Positions 1-9,825 are shown, counted from the stretch's first letter. The stretch is 39,161 bases of DNA from an uncultured Bacteroides sp. (GCA_959606905.1 CAUHML010000029.1:1-39161); one strand, 5' to 3'. Numbers and translations: made by a program. The notes: generated by a model from the letters alone, not told the origin.

Positions 1-3
1 TTT

Positions 4-42
4 GTTTCAAGCGTTGAAACCAATCGTTTCACGGCACGAAAC
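4..42. repeat. Two GTTTC/GAAAC hairpins after the regulator gene
   Basis: Two adjacent inverted repeats share the same core. GTTTCAA (4-10) pairs perfectly with TTGAAAC (14-20) around a GCG loop, and GTTTC (26-30) pairs with GAAAC (38-42). They lie just past the 3' end of the minus-strand response-regulator gene. There is no good T-run, so they may be a dispersed intergenic palindrome of the REP type rather than a plain terminator. The window starts here, so the full repeat unit cannot be seen. Confidence 0.4.
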
Positions 43-84
43 ACTTTGTTTTGCTATTTGTTCTAAGAAGGCAATGCTTCGGAA

Positions 85-879
85 TCAACGTTTTCTCTTA
101 GAGAACCACTCTTTAAACTCTGCTACTCGGGCTTTGCTGACAAGTATTTTTTCTTTGATTCCTGAATAATACAAGTTGATGGACAGGCGGCTGTTGAACC
201 ATAAGTCAATATCTTTGATAGCTTCTCGCGAAATAAGATATTGGCGGTTAGCCCGAAAGAAAAGAGAAGGATTGAGACACTCCGTAAGTTCATCTAATGT
301 TTGAGAGAAACAGTATTCGGTTTCATCGGTTAAGACTACTTTGACCTGACAGTCCTTAATATAAAACAATTGTATCATATCTACAGAAACAGGCAATAGT
401 TTGTCTCCTTTGGTAGGAATAAGGAAATGACTTTTATAGTTTTCCTGCTTTTGGAGTGAATGTATCAGTTTCAGTAGCTCATTCTCCTGTTGTGGAAAGG
501 GGAACTGGTGTTTGTCAGCAGCATCTTGTAAACCTTGGAGCTTATCGAAAGCGTGTTCTATGTCTTCCTTACCGATGGGTTTTAATAAGTAGTCGATGCT
601 GTTTACTTTAAATGCGCGTAATGCATATTCATCATAGGCAGTTGTAAAGATAATCGGACAAGTAATATTGATATGATTGAATATCTCGAAGGCGGAACCA
701 TCTGCCAGGTGAATATCCATGAATACCAGTTCCGGCATCGGATGAGAACTGAACCATTCGATAGTGGAACTGATACTATCCAGTATGGTCACGATTTCTC
801 CATTCGGTTTTATCTCATTAAGCAGTGAAGTCAGGTTTCGTACTGCTGCTTTTTCGTCTTCTATAATGACAATCTTCAT
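85..879 (-). CDS. LytTR-family response regulator
   Basis: This is a 264-residue cytoplasmic two-component regulator. Residues 1-120 form a receiver domain with the acidic pair E7/D8, the phospho-acceptor D55 in a VFMDIHLAD motif, and the conserved K100 in LLKPI. Residues ~150-255 form a LytTR DNA-binding domain, including the FFRANRQYLIS stretch typical of that fold. The gene starts 5 bp after the end of the kinase gene, so the two are co-transcribed and form a LytS/LytR-type pair. The efflux genes lie just upstream in the same direction, so control of metal efflux is the obvious inference, but no binding site was identified. Confidence 0.93.
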   Translation of the reverse strand: MKIVIIEDEKAAVRNLTSLLNEIKPNGEIVTILDSISSTIEWFSSHPMPELVFMDIHLADGSAFEIFNHINITCPIIFTTAYDEYALRAFKVNSIDYLLKPIGKEDIEHAFDKLQGLQDAADKHQFPFPQQENELLKLIHSLQKQENYKSHFLIPTKGDKLLPVSVDMIQLFYIKDCQVKVVLTDETEYCFSQTLDELTECLNPSLFFRANRQYLISREAIKDIDLWFNSRLSINLYYSGIKEKILVSKARVAEFKEWFSKRKR

Positions 880-884
880 GGTGA

Positions 885-1952
885 TTATTGTTCTAGTTGT
901 GATTTTTCAATCAAAGGAATACAAACTGTAAACTCTCTGTCCTCCGTTATTTGTATATCCCGTTTAAACAAGAGCCTGTATCGCTTGGCAAGGTTGGCAA
1001 GTCCGATACCGGTTCCGGAAGTTGCAGTCCATTTGGGCTGAATGTCGTTGCTGATAGACAAATTGCCGTTATCGTCCGTCGTGATATGAATGGTCAACGG
1101 CTTCCGGTCGCTGATTTCGTTGTGCTTTACTGCATTCTCAATCAACACTTGCACCGCCATTGGAGGGAGGAGATATTCTTCGTATGCATTGCTTATCTGT
1201 ATGTCGAATTGTAGATTGTTCTCAAAACGCATCTTTAATAGAAAAATATAAGCGGAAACAAATTCCATTTCTTCCCGGAGACTGACACATTGTGACTCAT
1301 TACTTTGTAAAGTATACCTTAGTACCCGGGAGAGTTCCTGAATGTAATCCTGCGCTTTATCCTGATTTTCGCGTACCAGCGAACGCAGGGTATTCAGCGA
1401 GTTGAACAGCATGTGTGGGTTCAGCTGATTCTTCAGTACTTCATACTGATTGCGGAGATTCTCTGCCTGAAGCTGTTCGTTCTCAATAAGTACCAGTTGC
1501 TGCTTGAATATAAGATGAATGATACAGCAACTACTGGTGACGAGACATGCCACAATAAAATCCCGCAATGGATGCAAATAATGATGTACCATGGCATCGA
1601 TGGCCGGAATATCAAACGTTCTGTGAAGGAAAACAAAAAACTGTCCTGACAAGTTACTCAATATCCATGTCACGATAAAGGAAAGCAAAATCTTTGTCCC
1701 TGTAATTTTAATGGACGCCTGATTGAAATGAAACAAACGGGTATTGATGGCAAAAAGTAACAATAGCGACAGAAAGGTAAACAGGATTTCGTTTGCCACA
1801 TCTATAAACTTCATCCCCGGGAATAAGGAATGACTTTCGAAACGGTCGAAAAGAGATACTGATTCAGGAAAATGAATCAGTACAGCAACCGCTAAGGAGA
1901 TGATGACTGTGGAAAGTATATATTTATCTTTTTTTATTGCTTTGGCTATCAT
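885..1952 (-). CDS. LytS/YehU-type sensor histidine kinase
   Basis: This is a 355-residue inner-membrane kinase of the His_kinase family (PF06580). Four hydrophobic segments are visible at roughly residues 11-29, 53-70, 85-105 and 132-150, followed by a short coiled region. The phospho-acceptor H180 sits in the diagnostic KNQLNPHMLFNSLNTLR motif. An N-box (VLIENAVKHN) and a glycine-rich G-box (GTGIGLANL) make up the ATP-binding domain. There is no large extracytoplasmic sensor, so the signal is probably read in or near the membrane. It precedes its cognate LytTR regulator by 5 bp and follows the RND adaptor gene on the same strand. Confidence 0.93.
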   Translation of the reverse strand: MIAKAIKKDKYILSTVIISLAVAVLIHFPESVSLFDRFESHSLFPGMKFIDVANEILFTFLSLLLLFAINTRLFHFNQASIKITGTKILLSFIVTWILSNLSGQFFVFLHRTFDIPAIDAMVHHYLHPLRDFIVACLVTSSCCIIHLIFKQQLVLIENEQLQAENLRNQYEVLKNQLNPHMLFNSLNTLRSLVRENQDKAQDYIQELSRVLRYTLQSNESQCVSLREEMEFVSAYIFLLKMRFENNLQFDIQISNAYEEYLLPPMAVQVLIENAVKHNEISDRKPLTIHITTDDNGNLSISNDIQPKWTATSGTGIGLANLAKRYRLLFKRDIQITEDREFTVCIPLIEKSQLEQ

Positions 1953-2022
1953 ACAACAAAGATAGTGGTAAATTATGAGTTACCGGTTATAAAATGTCAA
2001 TGCTGTTGTCACAGTTGGTCAA

Positions 2023-2916
2023 TTATTGTTTTTGAATGTGTGCCGTGACGTACATACCGGGGCGGAATTGTACATTTTCCTCCTTGATGGAAGCATATAC
2101 TTCGAGCGAACGATTGGTTTCGTCTACTTTTTGTCCGATGGAAATCACGATACCGTGAAAGGTTTGTGTCCCCATTCCGTTTACACGAAACTGTACCGGG
2201 CTGCCGACTTGTATGTCTGCAAGATCTTTCTCGTAAGTAGTCAGGCAAAGCATCGGGCTGCTTTTATCGATAAGTTCGCAAAGGGCTTCTCCCGGATTGA
2301 TATATTTGCCGATGTTCATCGCTACATTAGCGGCATAACCACTAATGGGGGCTTTGACTTCCAGTAGCGGTTGTATTCCGTTCTTAAGTAATGCCTCCGT
2401 TTGAACGCCTAAAAGAGAAAGTTGTGCAGCAGCGGCGTCCTGGCGACTCTTCATGGAGAGAAAGTCCGCTTTACTTTGCTGGAATTTCTTTTGAGAAGCT
2501 GCTTGTTCGGCAGACAGATTTTTTTGCCGTTCGTATTCAGCTAAGAGATATTCGGTCTGTGCGTGACTGTCCAGATAAGTTTGTTGCAGGGTGATGAACT
2601 CCGGATTCTCTAACGTGGCGATTACACTGTTTGCAGCCACCCATTGCCCTGGAAGCAGAGAAGCTTTTTTTACAATGCCTCCCATGGTTAAAGCAATGGT
2701 TGCCTGACGTTGAGGAGGAAGAACGATTCGTCCGTTGAACGAAACCTGATTAGGCTTTGAGGTAGCTGAAGTGATGGCATCCACTTCGGGTTGTGCGATG
2801 GTATCTGCTATCGTTTCGGCAACGGGAATTGCGGCGGATTCGTTATTTGTAGTTTGCTGGTTTCCTTTGCAAGCCGTTAGAACTAGTAAAAGGATGGGAT
2901 AAACTATTTTTTTCAT
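2023..2916 (-). CDS. RND efflux periplasmic adaptor lipoprotein
   Basis: This 297-residue membrane-fusion protein (HlyD/CusB-like) links an RND pump to its outer-membrane channel. A lipoprotein signal is visible: a hydrophobic stretch ending LTAC, with C16 as the lipidated cysteine. The body has the usual order of a barrel-sandwich half (GRIVLPPQRQATIAL...GGIVKKASLLPGQWVAANSVIATLENPEF), an alpha-helical hairpin (~105-175), then the second lipoyl half (VKAPISGYAANVAMNIGKYINPGEALCELID) and a beta-barrel. It is shorter than many CusB proteins and has no obvious methionine- or histidine-rich metal-binding tail. It lies 62 bp after the pump gene and before the kinase. Confidence 0.92.
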   Translation of the reverse strand: MKKIVYPILLLVLTACKGNQQTTNNESAAIPVAETIADTIAQPEVDAITSATSKPNQVSFNGRIVLPPQRQATIALTMGGIVKKASLLPGQWVAANSVIATLENPEFITLQQTYLDSHAQTEYLLAEYERQKNLSAEQAASQKKFQQSKADFLSMKSRQDAAAAQLSLLGVQTEALLKNGIQPLLEVKAPISGYAANVAMNIGKYINPGEALCELIDKSSPMLCLTTYEKDLADIQVGSPVQFRVNGMGTQTFHGIVISIGQKVDETNRSLEVYASIKEENVQFRPGMYVTAHIQKQ

Positions 2917-2978
2917 ATCTTATGTTTTATAATAATTATTCAGGGTGATGTATCTCATTCAATGTCTCGATTTTCCAC

Positions 2979-5900
2979 CTACTTGAAAAGTTCATATTCC
3001 AGTGCAGCAATATTGTATTGGTAGACTGTTTCAATATAGCCTCTGCGTATCTCTCTGGCGGTGGTAATCGACTGTATATATTCGGCAATGCCTGTTTCGC
3101 TCTGCTGCAATTGCAGGTTGGCTGCCTTTGTCAGTTCATCCGCTTCTTTCAGGGCAGAAGAGGTATAATATCGTAAACTCTCGTTACATCTGCGGAGGGA
3201 TGCTTCCAGTTCGAGTGTCTTATTTCTTAACTCCCGGATGTTGGCATCTGCCTGTATTTGCGCTGAAGTGGCAGTTAGCCGTGCCTGCTTCACTTTGCTC
3301 TTTTGTGGCAGGAAGTAGATGGGGAAAGAAACCCCGATCATCCAGGCATTCAGATTCTTAAGTGGGAGAATGTCCTGACGTGTATACCCCACACTGATTT
3401 CAGGAAAGAAATGGCTCTGCTCTACACGGAGCATTGCTTTCGCTTCATCTGCCTGGCTTTGAAAGTAAGCAGTATGTGCTCCCGACAGGTTTCCATCCGA
3501 AATGTCGGTATAGAATAAGGATAAAGTGGAATCTACCGGAACAATGGGATCGTTGGAGTAGCAACTCCATTGGAAACGTGCCAATGCCATTTTCTCTTCT
3601 TCTTTTGCTTGGAACCAGCGGTTATGCAGATCGGCAGCTATGGTGGTCATCATATTTTTCTCTAGCAAGGTGATCTCTCCTTGTTGGTATCGTAATTCTC
3701 CGATGCGCTGCAGTTCTTCTGCCATTTTATCCTGATCCCGATACATTGAACAGAGATTAGTGGCATATTGGTAGTAGGCCCACGCCCTTTTCACTTCTGC
3801 TGTGATTTCTTTCTCTACCATCTGCCGATAATAGGTGTTCGTTTTTACCTGACGGTTGACTAACGCATTCTTGTAGAATGGCGTTAGAAGGGAGCCCAGA
3901 CTTTGCTCGAAAGCCAGTTCCTTGTCTTTTTTGTTTTCTCCGTTAAGTTGACCCCAGGAATAGCTGAACGAGGTAGGCGTTGCTTCTATCACTTCTCCGC
4001 GAGTGGCTTTGGCTTGTTGAATAGCATTATTGGCTATTTTCAGGCGAGGATGATTTTGTTTGGCTATTTCTATCGCCTGTTCGAGACTGACTGTTTGTGT
4101 CTGTTGAGCGGAAACGAACGCGGGAAGAAACAAGAACAGGAGACACAATCCCCCGAAAGGCCGGCGCAGTTTGATTCCCGGACGTCTCCAGGTAGCAAAT
4201 GAATTTACAATTTTGTAAAACACCGGAATGATGAGTAAAGTCAGTACGGTAGAAATAATCAAGCCACCGATGACCACTGTTGCCAACGGACGTTGTACTT
4301 CTGCGCCGGCTGAAGTGGCTATTGCCATCGGGACGAATCCCAAAGATGCAACCAGTCCTGTCAGGAATACAGGACGGAGCAAGTGTGGAGTCCCTCTTTT
4401 GATAATCTGGTTTGTAGTCATGGAATAGGTATTTTGTTTACGAAGTTCGTTGAAGTGATTTACCATCAGGATACCATTCAATACTGCTACCCCGAACAAA
4501 GCAATGAATCCTACTCCGGCCGATATGCTAAACGGGAGCCCGCGTAGCCAAAGTGCGGCGATACCACCGATGAGCGATAGGGGGACGGTTGAGAATACCA
4601 TCAGGGTATAGGTGATGTTCTTGAATGCGAAGAACAGAATCAACAGAATAAGCATTAATGCCACTGGGATGACCACCAGTAAGGTATTGATGGCATTTTG
4701 CAAGTTTTCGAACTGGCCGCCGTATTCGAAGTAATATCCCGGCTTCAGTTTGATGTTCTTGTCCAGTGTCTCTTGAATATTGGCGACAACTTGCTGGATG
4801 TCTGCGTCACGCACATTGACACCGATGACGATGCGCCGTTTGGTTGCATCCCGATTGATTTGCAGTGGCCCACTGACAAGGTCGATGCTTGCTACCTCTC
4901 CAACAGGAATTTGAATTCCTTCCGAAGTGCGTACAAACAACTTATCAAGATTCAAGTCGGCCACTTTCTCCTGGTCAAGCCGTACCACGAGATCGAATCT
5001 CCGTTCGTTTTCAAAGACTACACCTGTTGACTCTCCGGCATAGGCAGTTCGGATAATGGTGTTAAGCTCTTGTATGTTGATGCCGTAACGGGCTATTTTG
5101 CTACGGTTGTATTTCACTACCAATTGGGGTAATCCCATCGTCTGCTCAACGATGACATCCGCTGCTCCCGGCACTTTTTCTACAAAGGTAGCTGCTTCTT
5201 TGGCTCTTTCATATAATTCGTGCGTGTCTTCTCCATATAGTTTGATGGCAATATCTGCTTTTGCTCCCGTCATCAGCTCGTTGAAGCGAAGCTGTATCGG
5301 TTGCGAGAAGTTGAATTCGGCACGTTCGGAGAGCGGAGCAAGTGCGTCTTTCATTTTATCCACCATTTCTGCACGGCTTCCGGCACTTGTCCATTCTTTG
5401 AATGGTTTCATGATAATCATCACATCGGCATCTTCCACTGCCATCGGGTCAGTGGGAACTTCCGCCGTTCCTATTTTGGCTACCACGTGTTTGATTTCAG
5501 GGAATTTATCCATTAATGCTTTCTCTGCCAAGCGGGAAACTTCGATACTTTCGGTCAGCGAACTTCCTGCGGGTAGTGTCATTTGCATGGCAAAATCACC
5601 TTCGTCCAAAGTGGGAATGAACTCTGCTCCCAGGCGGGTAAAGAGAAAAAGTGAACCGATCAGCGCGGAGAAGGCTATGATGACGGTACGCCATTTGTAA
5701 CGAAGACAGGCGCGCAGGGTGTGCTGGTAGATCTTGTTCAGTTTCTCGAAGAAGCGGTCGGCAAGGGTGGGTTTCACAACAATGGTATGCTTCAGAAAGA
5801 GGGAGGCCATCATAGGAACATAAGTCAGTGAGAGAATTAAGGCTCCGATAATGCAGAACACAAGTGTTTTTGCCATGGGGGTGAAGTATTTCCCTTCAAT

Positions 5901-7304
5901 CCCGTTCAATGTAAGGATGGGGAAGAAGACGATAAGGATAATCAACACTGCAAAAGTGGCCGAACGTGTAACGCCGGAAGCTCCTTTTTCCACTTCTTTG
6001 TCCATCTCTTTGCGGGTCAGTGTGCGGCCTCGGAATTGTTTTCCGTAAATGTGGGCGAGGATACCTTCCAATATAACGATAGAGCCATCTACTACAATAC
6101 CAAAGTCAATGGCGCCAAGACTCATCAGATTGGCGGTGACATTGAATACACGCATCATGATAAAAGCGAAGAGCATTGCCAGCGGGATGACGGATGCTAC
6201 AATCAGTCCGGCACGGAGGTTGCCGAGGAAGAGGATGAGTACAAGGAAGACGATAACCGCTCCTTCAATCAGGTTGTTGACAACCGTAGAGATGTTCCGG
6301 TTTACCAGTTCCGAACGGTTCAAGTAAGGTTCTATACTGACTCCTTCGGGTAATAGCTGCTGTATTTTTTCTACCCGTTTTTCGAGTTCTTGAGTCACTA
6401 CATTTGCGTTGGCACCTTTCAGCATCATGGCAATTCCGCCGACACACTCGCCCTCACCATCCTTTGTCATGGCACCGAAACGCTTTGGAGAACCGAAGCG
6501 GACAACTCCTACATCACTGATATGTACCGGAATCCCATTTCGGTTGGTCACTACAATCTGTTCAATATCCTTGATGCGGGTAATCATACCTTCCGACCGG
6601 ATATAGTAGGCATTCTTTATCTTCTCAATGTAGCTTCCGCCGGTATTTTGGTTGTTGCTGCTAAGTGCTTCGAACACCTCGCCGATAGTGATATTCAAAG
6701 AGAACAGGGCGTCCGGATCAACGGCTACTTCATATTGTTTCAGGTAACCGCCGAAACTATTGATTTCTACTATACCGGGTATACCGGACAACTGACGTTT
6801 CACCATCCAATCTTGAATGGTGCGGAGTTCCATTGCGTCATATTTCTTCTCATATCCGGGAGCTACCTTCAATATATACTGGTAAATCTCTCCCAGACCG
6901 GTAGTGATGGGCATCATCTCCGGTGTTCCGAGTTCGGAGGGAATTTCGCTTGTTACGCTTTGTATTTGTTCATTTATCAACTGCCGTGCATCGAGTGTGG
7001 GGACACTTTCTTTAAAAACGACCGTTACGACCGATAGCCCGAAGCGGCTGACAGAACGGATATCTTCGACATTCATAATATTGCTCATCGCTATTTCGAT
7101 AGGCATAGTGATGAGTTGTTCCACCTCTTGTGGCGCGAGTGTAGGAGATACGGTCACTATTTGTACCTGATTATTGGTAATGTCGGGCACGGCATCAATA
7201 GGTAGTGTCAGCATCGCATAGATACCTCCGATAAACAGGAAGAGAGTAGTGAGTCCTACAAATAGTTTCTTCTTGATTGAAAAACGTACAATAGCTGTAA
7301 ACAT
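2979..7304 (-). CDS. CzcA-type heavy-metal RND pump fused to TolC-like outer-membrane factor
   Basis: This 1441-residue protein joins two parts of a tripartite efflux system. Residues ~1-1040 are an inner-membrane RND transporter with two sets of transmembrane helices and large periplasmic loops. Its TM4 region reads GAIDFGIVVDG, the DFGxxxD pattern that established knowledge links to CzcA-like divalent-cation exporters more than to the copper exporter CusA. After ~1045 comes a hydrophobic segment ending FVSAQQ, then a ~375-residue TolC/CzcC-like domain with long helices (LEQAIEIAKQNHPRLKIA...). Fusing pump and channel in one chain requires the extra hydrophobic segment to cross the membrane, or else be cleaved. 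It is the first gene of the operon with the adaptor, kinase and regulator. Confidence 0.92.
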   Translation of the reverse strand: MFTAIVRFSIKKKLFVGLTTLFLFIGGIYAMLTLPIDAVPDITNNQVQIVTVSPTLAPQEVEQLITMPIEIAMSNIMNVEDIRSVSRFGLSVVTVVFKESVPTLDARQLINEQIQSVTSEIPSELGTPEMMPITTGLGEIYQYILKVAPGYEKKYDAMELRTIQDWMVKRQLSGIPGIVEINSFGGYLKQYEVAVDPDALFSLNITIGEVFEALSSNNQNTGGSYIEKIKNAYYIRSEGMITRIKDIEQIVVTNRNGIPVHISDVGVVRFGSPKRFGAMTKDGEGECVGGIAMMLKGANANVVTQELEKRVEKIQQLLPEGVSIEPYLNRSELVNRNISTVVNNLIEGAVIVFLVLILFLGNLRAGLIVASVIPLAMLFAFIMMRVFNVTANLMSLGAIDFGIVVDGSIVILEGILAHIYGKQFRGRTLTRKEMDKEVEKGASGVTRSATFAVLIILIVFFPILTLNGIEGKYFTPMAKTLVFCIIGALILSLTYVPMMASLFLKHTIVVKPTLADRFFEKLNKIYQHTLRACLRYKWRTVIIAFSALIGSLFLFTRLGAEFIPTLDEGDFAMQMTLPAGSSLTESIEVSRLAEKALMDKFPEIKHVVAKIGTAEVPTDPMAVEDADVMIIMKPFKEWTSAGSRAEMVDKMKDALAPLSERAEFNFSQPIQLRFNELMTGAKADIAIKLYGEDTHELYERAKEAATFVEKVPGAADVIVEQTMGLPQLVVKYNRSKIARYGINIQELNTIIRTAYAGESTGVVFENERRFDLVVRLDQEKVADLNLDKLFVRTSEGIQIPVGEVASIDLVSGPLQINRDATKRRIVIGVNVRDADIQQVVANIQETLDKNIKLKPGYYFEYGGQFENLQNAINTLLVVIPVALMLILLILFFAFKNITYTLMVFSTVPLSLIGGIAALWLRGLPFSISAGVGFIALFGVAVLNGILMVNHFNELRKQNTYSMTTNQIIKRGTPHLLRPVFLTGLVASLGFVPMAIATSAGAEVQRPLATVVIGGLIISTVLTLLIIPVFYKIVNSFATWRRPGIKLRRPFGGLCLLFLFLPAFVSAQQTQTVSLEQAIEIAKQNHPRLKIANNAIQQAKATRGEVIEATPTSFSYSWGQLNGENKKDKELAFEQSLGSLLTPFYKNALVNRQVKTNTYYRQMVEKEITAEVKRAWAYYQYATNLCSMYRDQDKMAEELQRIGELRYQQGEITLLEKNMMTTIAADLHNRWFQAKEEEKMALARFQWSCYSNDPIVPVDSTLSLFYTDISDGNLSGAHTAYFQSQADEAKAMLRVEQSHFFPEISVGYTRQDILPLKNLNAWMIGVSFPIYFLPQKSKVKQARLTATSAQIQADANIRELRNKTLELEASLRRCNESLRYYTSSALKEADELTKAANLQLQQSETGIAEYIQSITTAREIRRGYIETVYQYNIAALEYELFK

Positions 7305-7333
7305 GACTTTCGTTGTATTATTATTTCACGGTA

Positions 7334-7341
7334 CAAAATTA
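7334..7341 (-). promoter_or_regulatory. Possible -7 box for the efflux operon
   Basis: Reading the minus strand, TAATTTTG matches the Bacteroides -7 consensus TAnnTTTG about 30 bp upstream of the pump start codon. No good -33 TTTG box lies at the usual 19-21 bp spacing, so support is limited to the -7 element and its position. Confidence 0.35.
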
Positions 7342-7514
7342 CTACCTATCTTTATCCGTTATCACTAAGAATAAATGAAGCGGAAAGATTGTGGGGTGAA
7401 GTGACGGATTTGGGAATTGAAAGATGTAAAATCATAGTTCTTGTTTCACTGCTGAACAAACATTTCTTTCAGTTTACTCGTTTAATATAAAAACAAACTA
7501 AATGTATATTCAGC

Positions 7515-8057
7515 ATGAAAACATTCGTCTTGATGATGGTAAGCCTGTTGTTTGCAATTTCTTCGGAAGCGCAAAACAAGTCTTTTTATGATTTTACAGT
7601 GAAAACTATTGATGGTAAGGACTTTTCTCTTTCTTCACTGAAAGGTAAGAAAGTGCTGGTAGTCAACGTGGCATCTAAGTGTGGGCTGACGCCCCAGTAT
7701 GCTCAACTGGAGAAACTATATGAGAAATATAAAGAAAAAGACTTTGTTGTTATCGGTTTTCCGGCGAATAACTTTATGGGACAAGAGCCGGGTAGTAATG
7801 AGGAAATAGCTAAGTTCTGTTCTTTGAACTACGATGTTACTTTTCCGATGATGGCTAAGATTTCCGTTAAAGGAAAAGATATGGCTCCTCTTTACCAATG
7901 GTTGACGGAGAAAAAACAGAATGGGAAAGAAAACGCACCGGTTCAGTGGAACTTTCAGAAGTTTATGATTGACGAGAACGGACGTTGGGCGGGAGTTGTG
8001 TCTCCGAAAGAAAGTCCGTTCTCTGAAAAGATTATTACTTGGATAGAGAAGGAATAA
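7515..8057 (+). CDS. Secreted glutathione peroxidase (cysteine type)
   Basis: This 180-residue member of the GPx/BsaA family reduces peroxides using a thiol donor, usually thioredoxin-like in bacteria. An N-terminal signal peptide (cut near SEA|Q20) suggests periplasmic export. The family signature NVASKCGLTPQY places the peroxidatic cysteine at C56, a Cys rather than selenocysteine. The second motif GFPANNFMGQEPG and the WNFQKFMID block supply the Gln and Trp/Asn of the catalytic tetrad. C102 in IAKFC is the likely resolving cysteine. The gene's 3' end overlaps the convergent Nudix gene by 23 bp. Confidence 0.94.
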   Translation: MKTFVLMMVSLLFAISSEAQNKSFYDFTVKTIDGKDFSLSSLKGKKVLVVNVASKCGLTPQYAQLEKLYEKYKEKDFVVIGFPANNFMGQEPGSNEEIAKFCSLNYDVTFPMMAKISVKGKDMAPLYQWLTEKKQNGKENAPVQWNFQKFMIDENGRWAGVVSPKESPFSEKIITWIEKE

Positions 8058-8553
8058 GAGAGACTTTTTTCAGCTCTTCTTCGAAGTTGGGAGTGAAGAT
8101 TCCTTTACCCAGATTTTCTTTTATTTCTTCGATCTTCCAAAATCGTCCACCGTCCAGTTCGTCGCTGGGATGGATTTCTTCCTCATAAACGGTTTTGTGG
8201 ACAAAAACAAGCTCTTTTTCACGGCTGGATTCAAAAACATAACTGGTGAGAAGCTCGGGGGTGAAGTCTGTGATGCCCAATTCTTCACGGACTTCTCTCT
8301 TTAGGGCGATTTCTACGCTTTCGCCCAAATCAATATGTCCGCCCACAGCCGTATCCCATTTTCCCGGTTGAATGTCTTTCCATTCGGGTCGTTTCTGTAA
8401 ATAGATGTCTCCTTGGGCATTGAATACGTGAAGGTGAACTACCGGATGAAGCAGTTTGCTACCGCTGTGACATTCTCCGCGAGTAGCGGCTCCGGTGATA
8501 TTTCCCTGTTCGTCTACGATAGGGAACATTTCCTGGTTATTATCGCTTGGCAT
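8035..8553 (-). CDS. Nudix hydrolase
   Basis: This 172-residue protein has a complete Nudix box, GX5EX7REUXEEXGU, running from GGHIDLGESVEIALKREV into REELGI. That motif binds Mg2+ and hydrolyses nucleoside-diphosphate-linked substrates. The overall form (short N-terminal strand region, LHPVVHLHVFNAQGDIYLQKR, then the box) resembles the YfcD/isopentenyl-diphosphate-isomerase-like Nudix proteins, but the substrate cannot be read from sequence. It converges on the peroxidase gene with a 23-bp overlap and lies 44 bp after the queA-type gene on the same strand. Confidence 0.92.
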   Translation of the reverse strand: MPSDNNQEMFPIVDEQGNITGAATRGECHSGSKLLHPVVHLHVFNAQGDIYLQKRPEWKDIQPGKWDTAVGGHIDLGESVEIALKREVREELGITDFTPELLTSYVFESSREKELVFVHKTVYEEEIHPSDELDGGRFWKIEEIKENLGKGIFTPNFEEELKKVSLIPSLSK

Positions 8554-8597
8554 AGTGTCTTTTATATTGGGTGAAATCTTACGGAGAGGAGAATATC

Positions 8598-9818
8598 TTA
8601 TGGTATTAATAAAGAAGAATCTCCATAACTTAGGAATCGGAAATCATGCGCCAGTGCATAATCATAAATTGTGTGCCAATTCCCTTTTACAAAAGCTGAA
8701 ACCAAAAGCAGCAAGGTACTTTGCGGCTGATGGAAATTAGTAACCATCGCTTTTACTATTTTATAATTGTATCCCGGTGCTATGATAATCTGTGTACTGG
8801 TGTGAAGGGTTTCCAAACCATTCCTGTCGAGATATCCTAATATCTTTTGCAACGCAACAACGGGAGGAATCTGGTCGTACTTTTCATAAGGCTGCCATTG
8901 TTTGACACGTAGTTCTTCTTCCGTAGCATACGGATTTTCAGCCAATGTAACTCCAATGTGATACAGGCTTTCCAGAGTCCGTACAGAAGTAGTCCCTACT
9001 GCAATAGCACAACCGTCATGGTCAATCAGTTTTTTGATGGTACTCCGGTTGACCGATATATATTCCGTGTGCATTTCGTGACCTTCGATTTCTTCACTTT
9101 TTACAGGTTTGAATGTGCCTGCTCCTACATGTAGAGTTAATTCTTCAAGATCAATCCCTTTTTCTTGAAGTGCATCCAATACTCGTGGAGTAAAATGTAA
9201 TCCCGCCGTAGGCGCAGCTACCGAACCTTTAATCTTAGAATAAACAGTTTGATAAGTCTCCTTGTCACTTTCTTCCGTATCCCGGTTTAAGTAAGGAGGA
9301 ATAGGAAGTTCTCCGAATACTTCAAGGATATCGGCAAACGTCACTTCCGGATTATCCCATGCAAAATCTACCCAATGGCTGGTTCCTTTGCATTCTCCTC
9401 GGGTAGCGGTCAGAGTAATGGGGAATCCTTTGACGGTCATTTCGCGTTTCAACTGTCTGTCTTTCCATTTCTTCAGATTGCCGATCATGCAAAGCCAGGC
9501 GGCATGTGCTGTCTGTTGGAAATTTAAGACATAATCGTTTGGCTGGATCGGTTCAAGACAAAACACTTCGATCAGTGCTCCCGTCTCTTTTCGAAAATGG
9601 AGGCGTGCCTGAATGACTTTTGTATTATTGAATATCATCAGACTGCCTTGCGGCAGATATTCCGGCAAAGAAGTGAAAACATCTTCACTAACTTCTCCAC
9701 GACGGTATATTAAGAGTTTGGACTGGTCGCGGGTAGGCAACGGGAATTTAGCAATACGTTCATCCGGAAGAGGATAACTGTATTCACTGATATGGATATG
9801 TCTAGGATCTTCTTTCAT
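8598..9818 (-). CDS. queA: S-adenosylmethionine:tRNA ribosyltransferase-isomerase (QueA family)
   Basis: This 406-residue protein has the conserved QueA elements: PLPDERIAKFPLPTRDQSKLL near the N-terminus, LMIFNNTKVIQARL, the GSVAAPTAGLHFT motif, LTLHVGAGTFKPV, and MVTNFHQPQSTLLLLVSAF at the C-terminus. QueA transfers the ribosyl part of SAM to preQ1 in tRNAs with GUN anticodons to make epoxyqueuosine. At 406 residues it is longer than the ~345-residue E. coli enzyme, so it may be the long Bacteroidetes paralogue rather than the main queA; the symbol is given at family level. Its start codon lies only 15 bp from a terminator hairpin, which is unusual for a gene's 5' side. Confidence 0.88.
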   Translation of the reverse strand: MKEDPRHIHISEYSYPLPDERIAKFPLPTRDQSKLLIYRRGEVSEDVFTSLPEYLPQGSLMIFNNTKVIQARLHFRKETGALIEVFCLEPIQPNDYVLNFQQTAHAAWLCMIGNLKKWKDRQLKREMTVKGFPITLTATRGECKGTSHWVDFAWDNPEVTFADILEVFGELPIPPYLNRDTEESDKETYQTVYSKIKGSVAAPTAGLHFTPRVLDALQEKGIDLEELTLHVGAGTFKPVKSEEIEGHEMHTEYISVNRSTIKKLIDHDGCAIAVGTTSVRTLESLYHIGVTLAENPYATEEELRVKQWQPYEKYDQIPPVVALQKILGYLDRNGLETLHTSTQIIIAPGYNYKIVKAMVTNFHQPQSTLLLLVSAFVKGNWHTIYDYALAHDFRFLSYGDSSLLIP

Positions 9819-9825
9819 TGTTTTC

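Noticed and set aside
5098..5700. A 200-residue open frame opposite the RND pump gene
   Set aside because: The opposite strand encodes a well-conserved RND domain. The plus-strand product is serine-rich shadow sequence.
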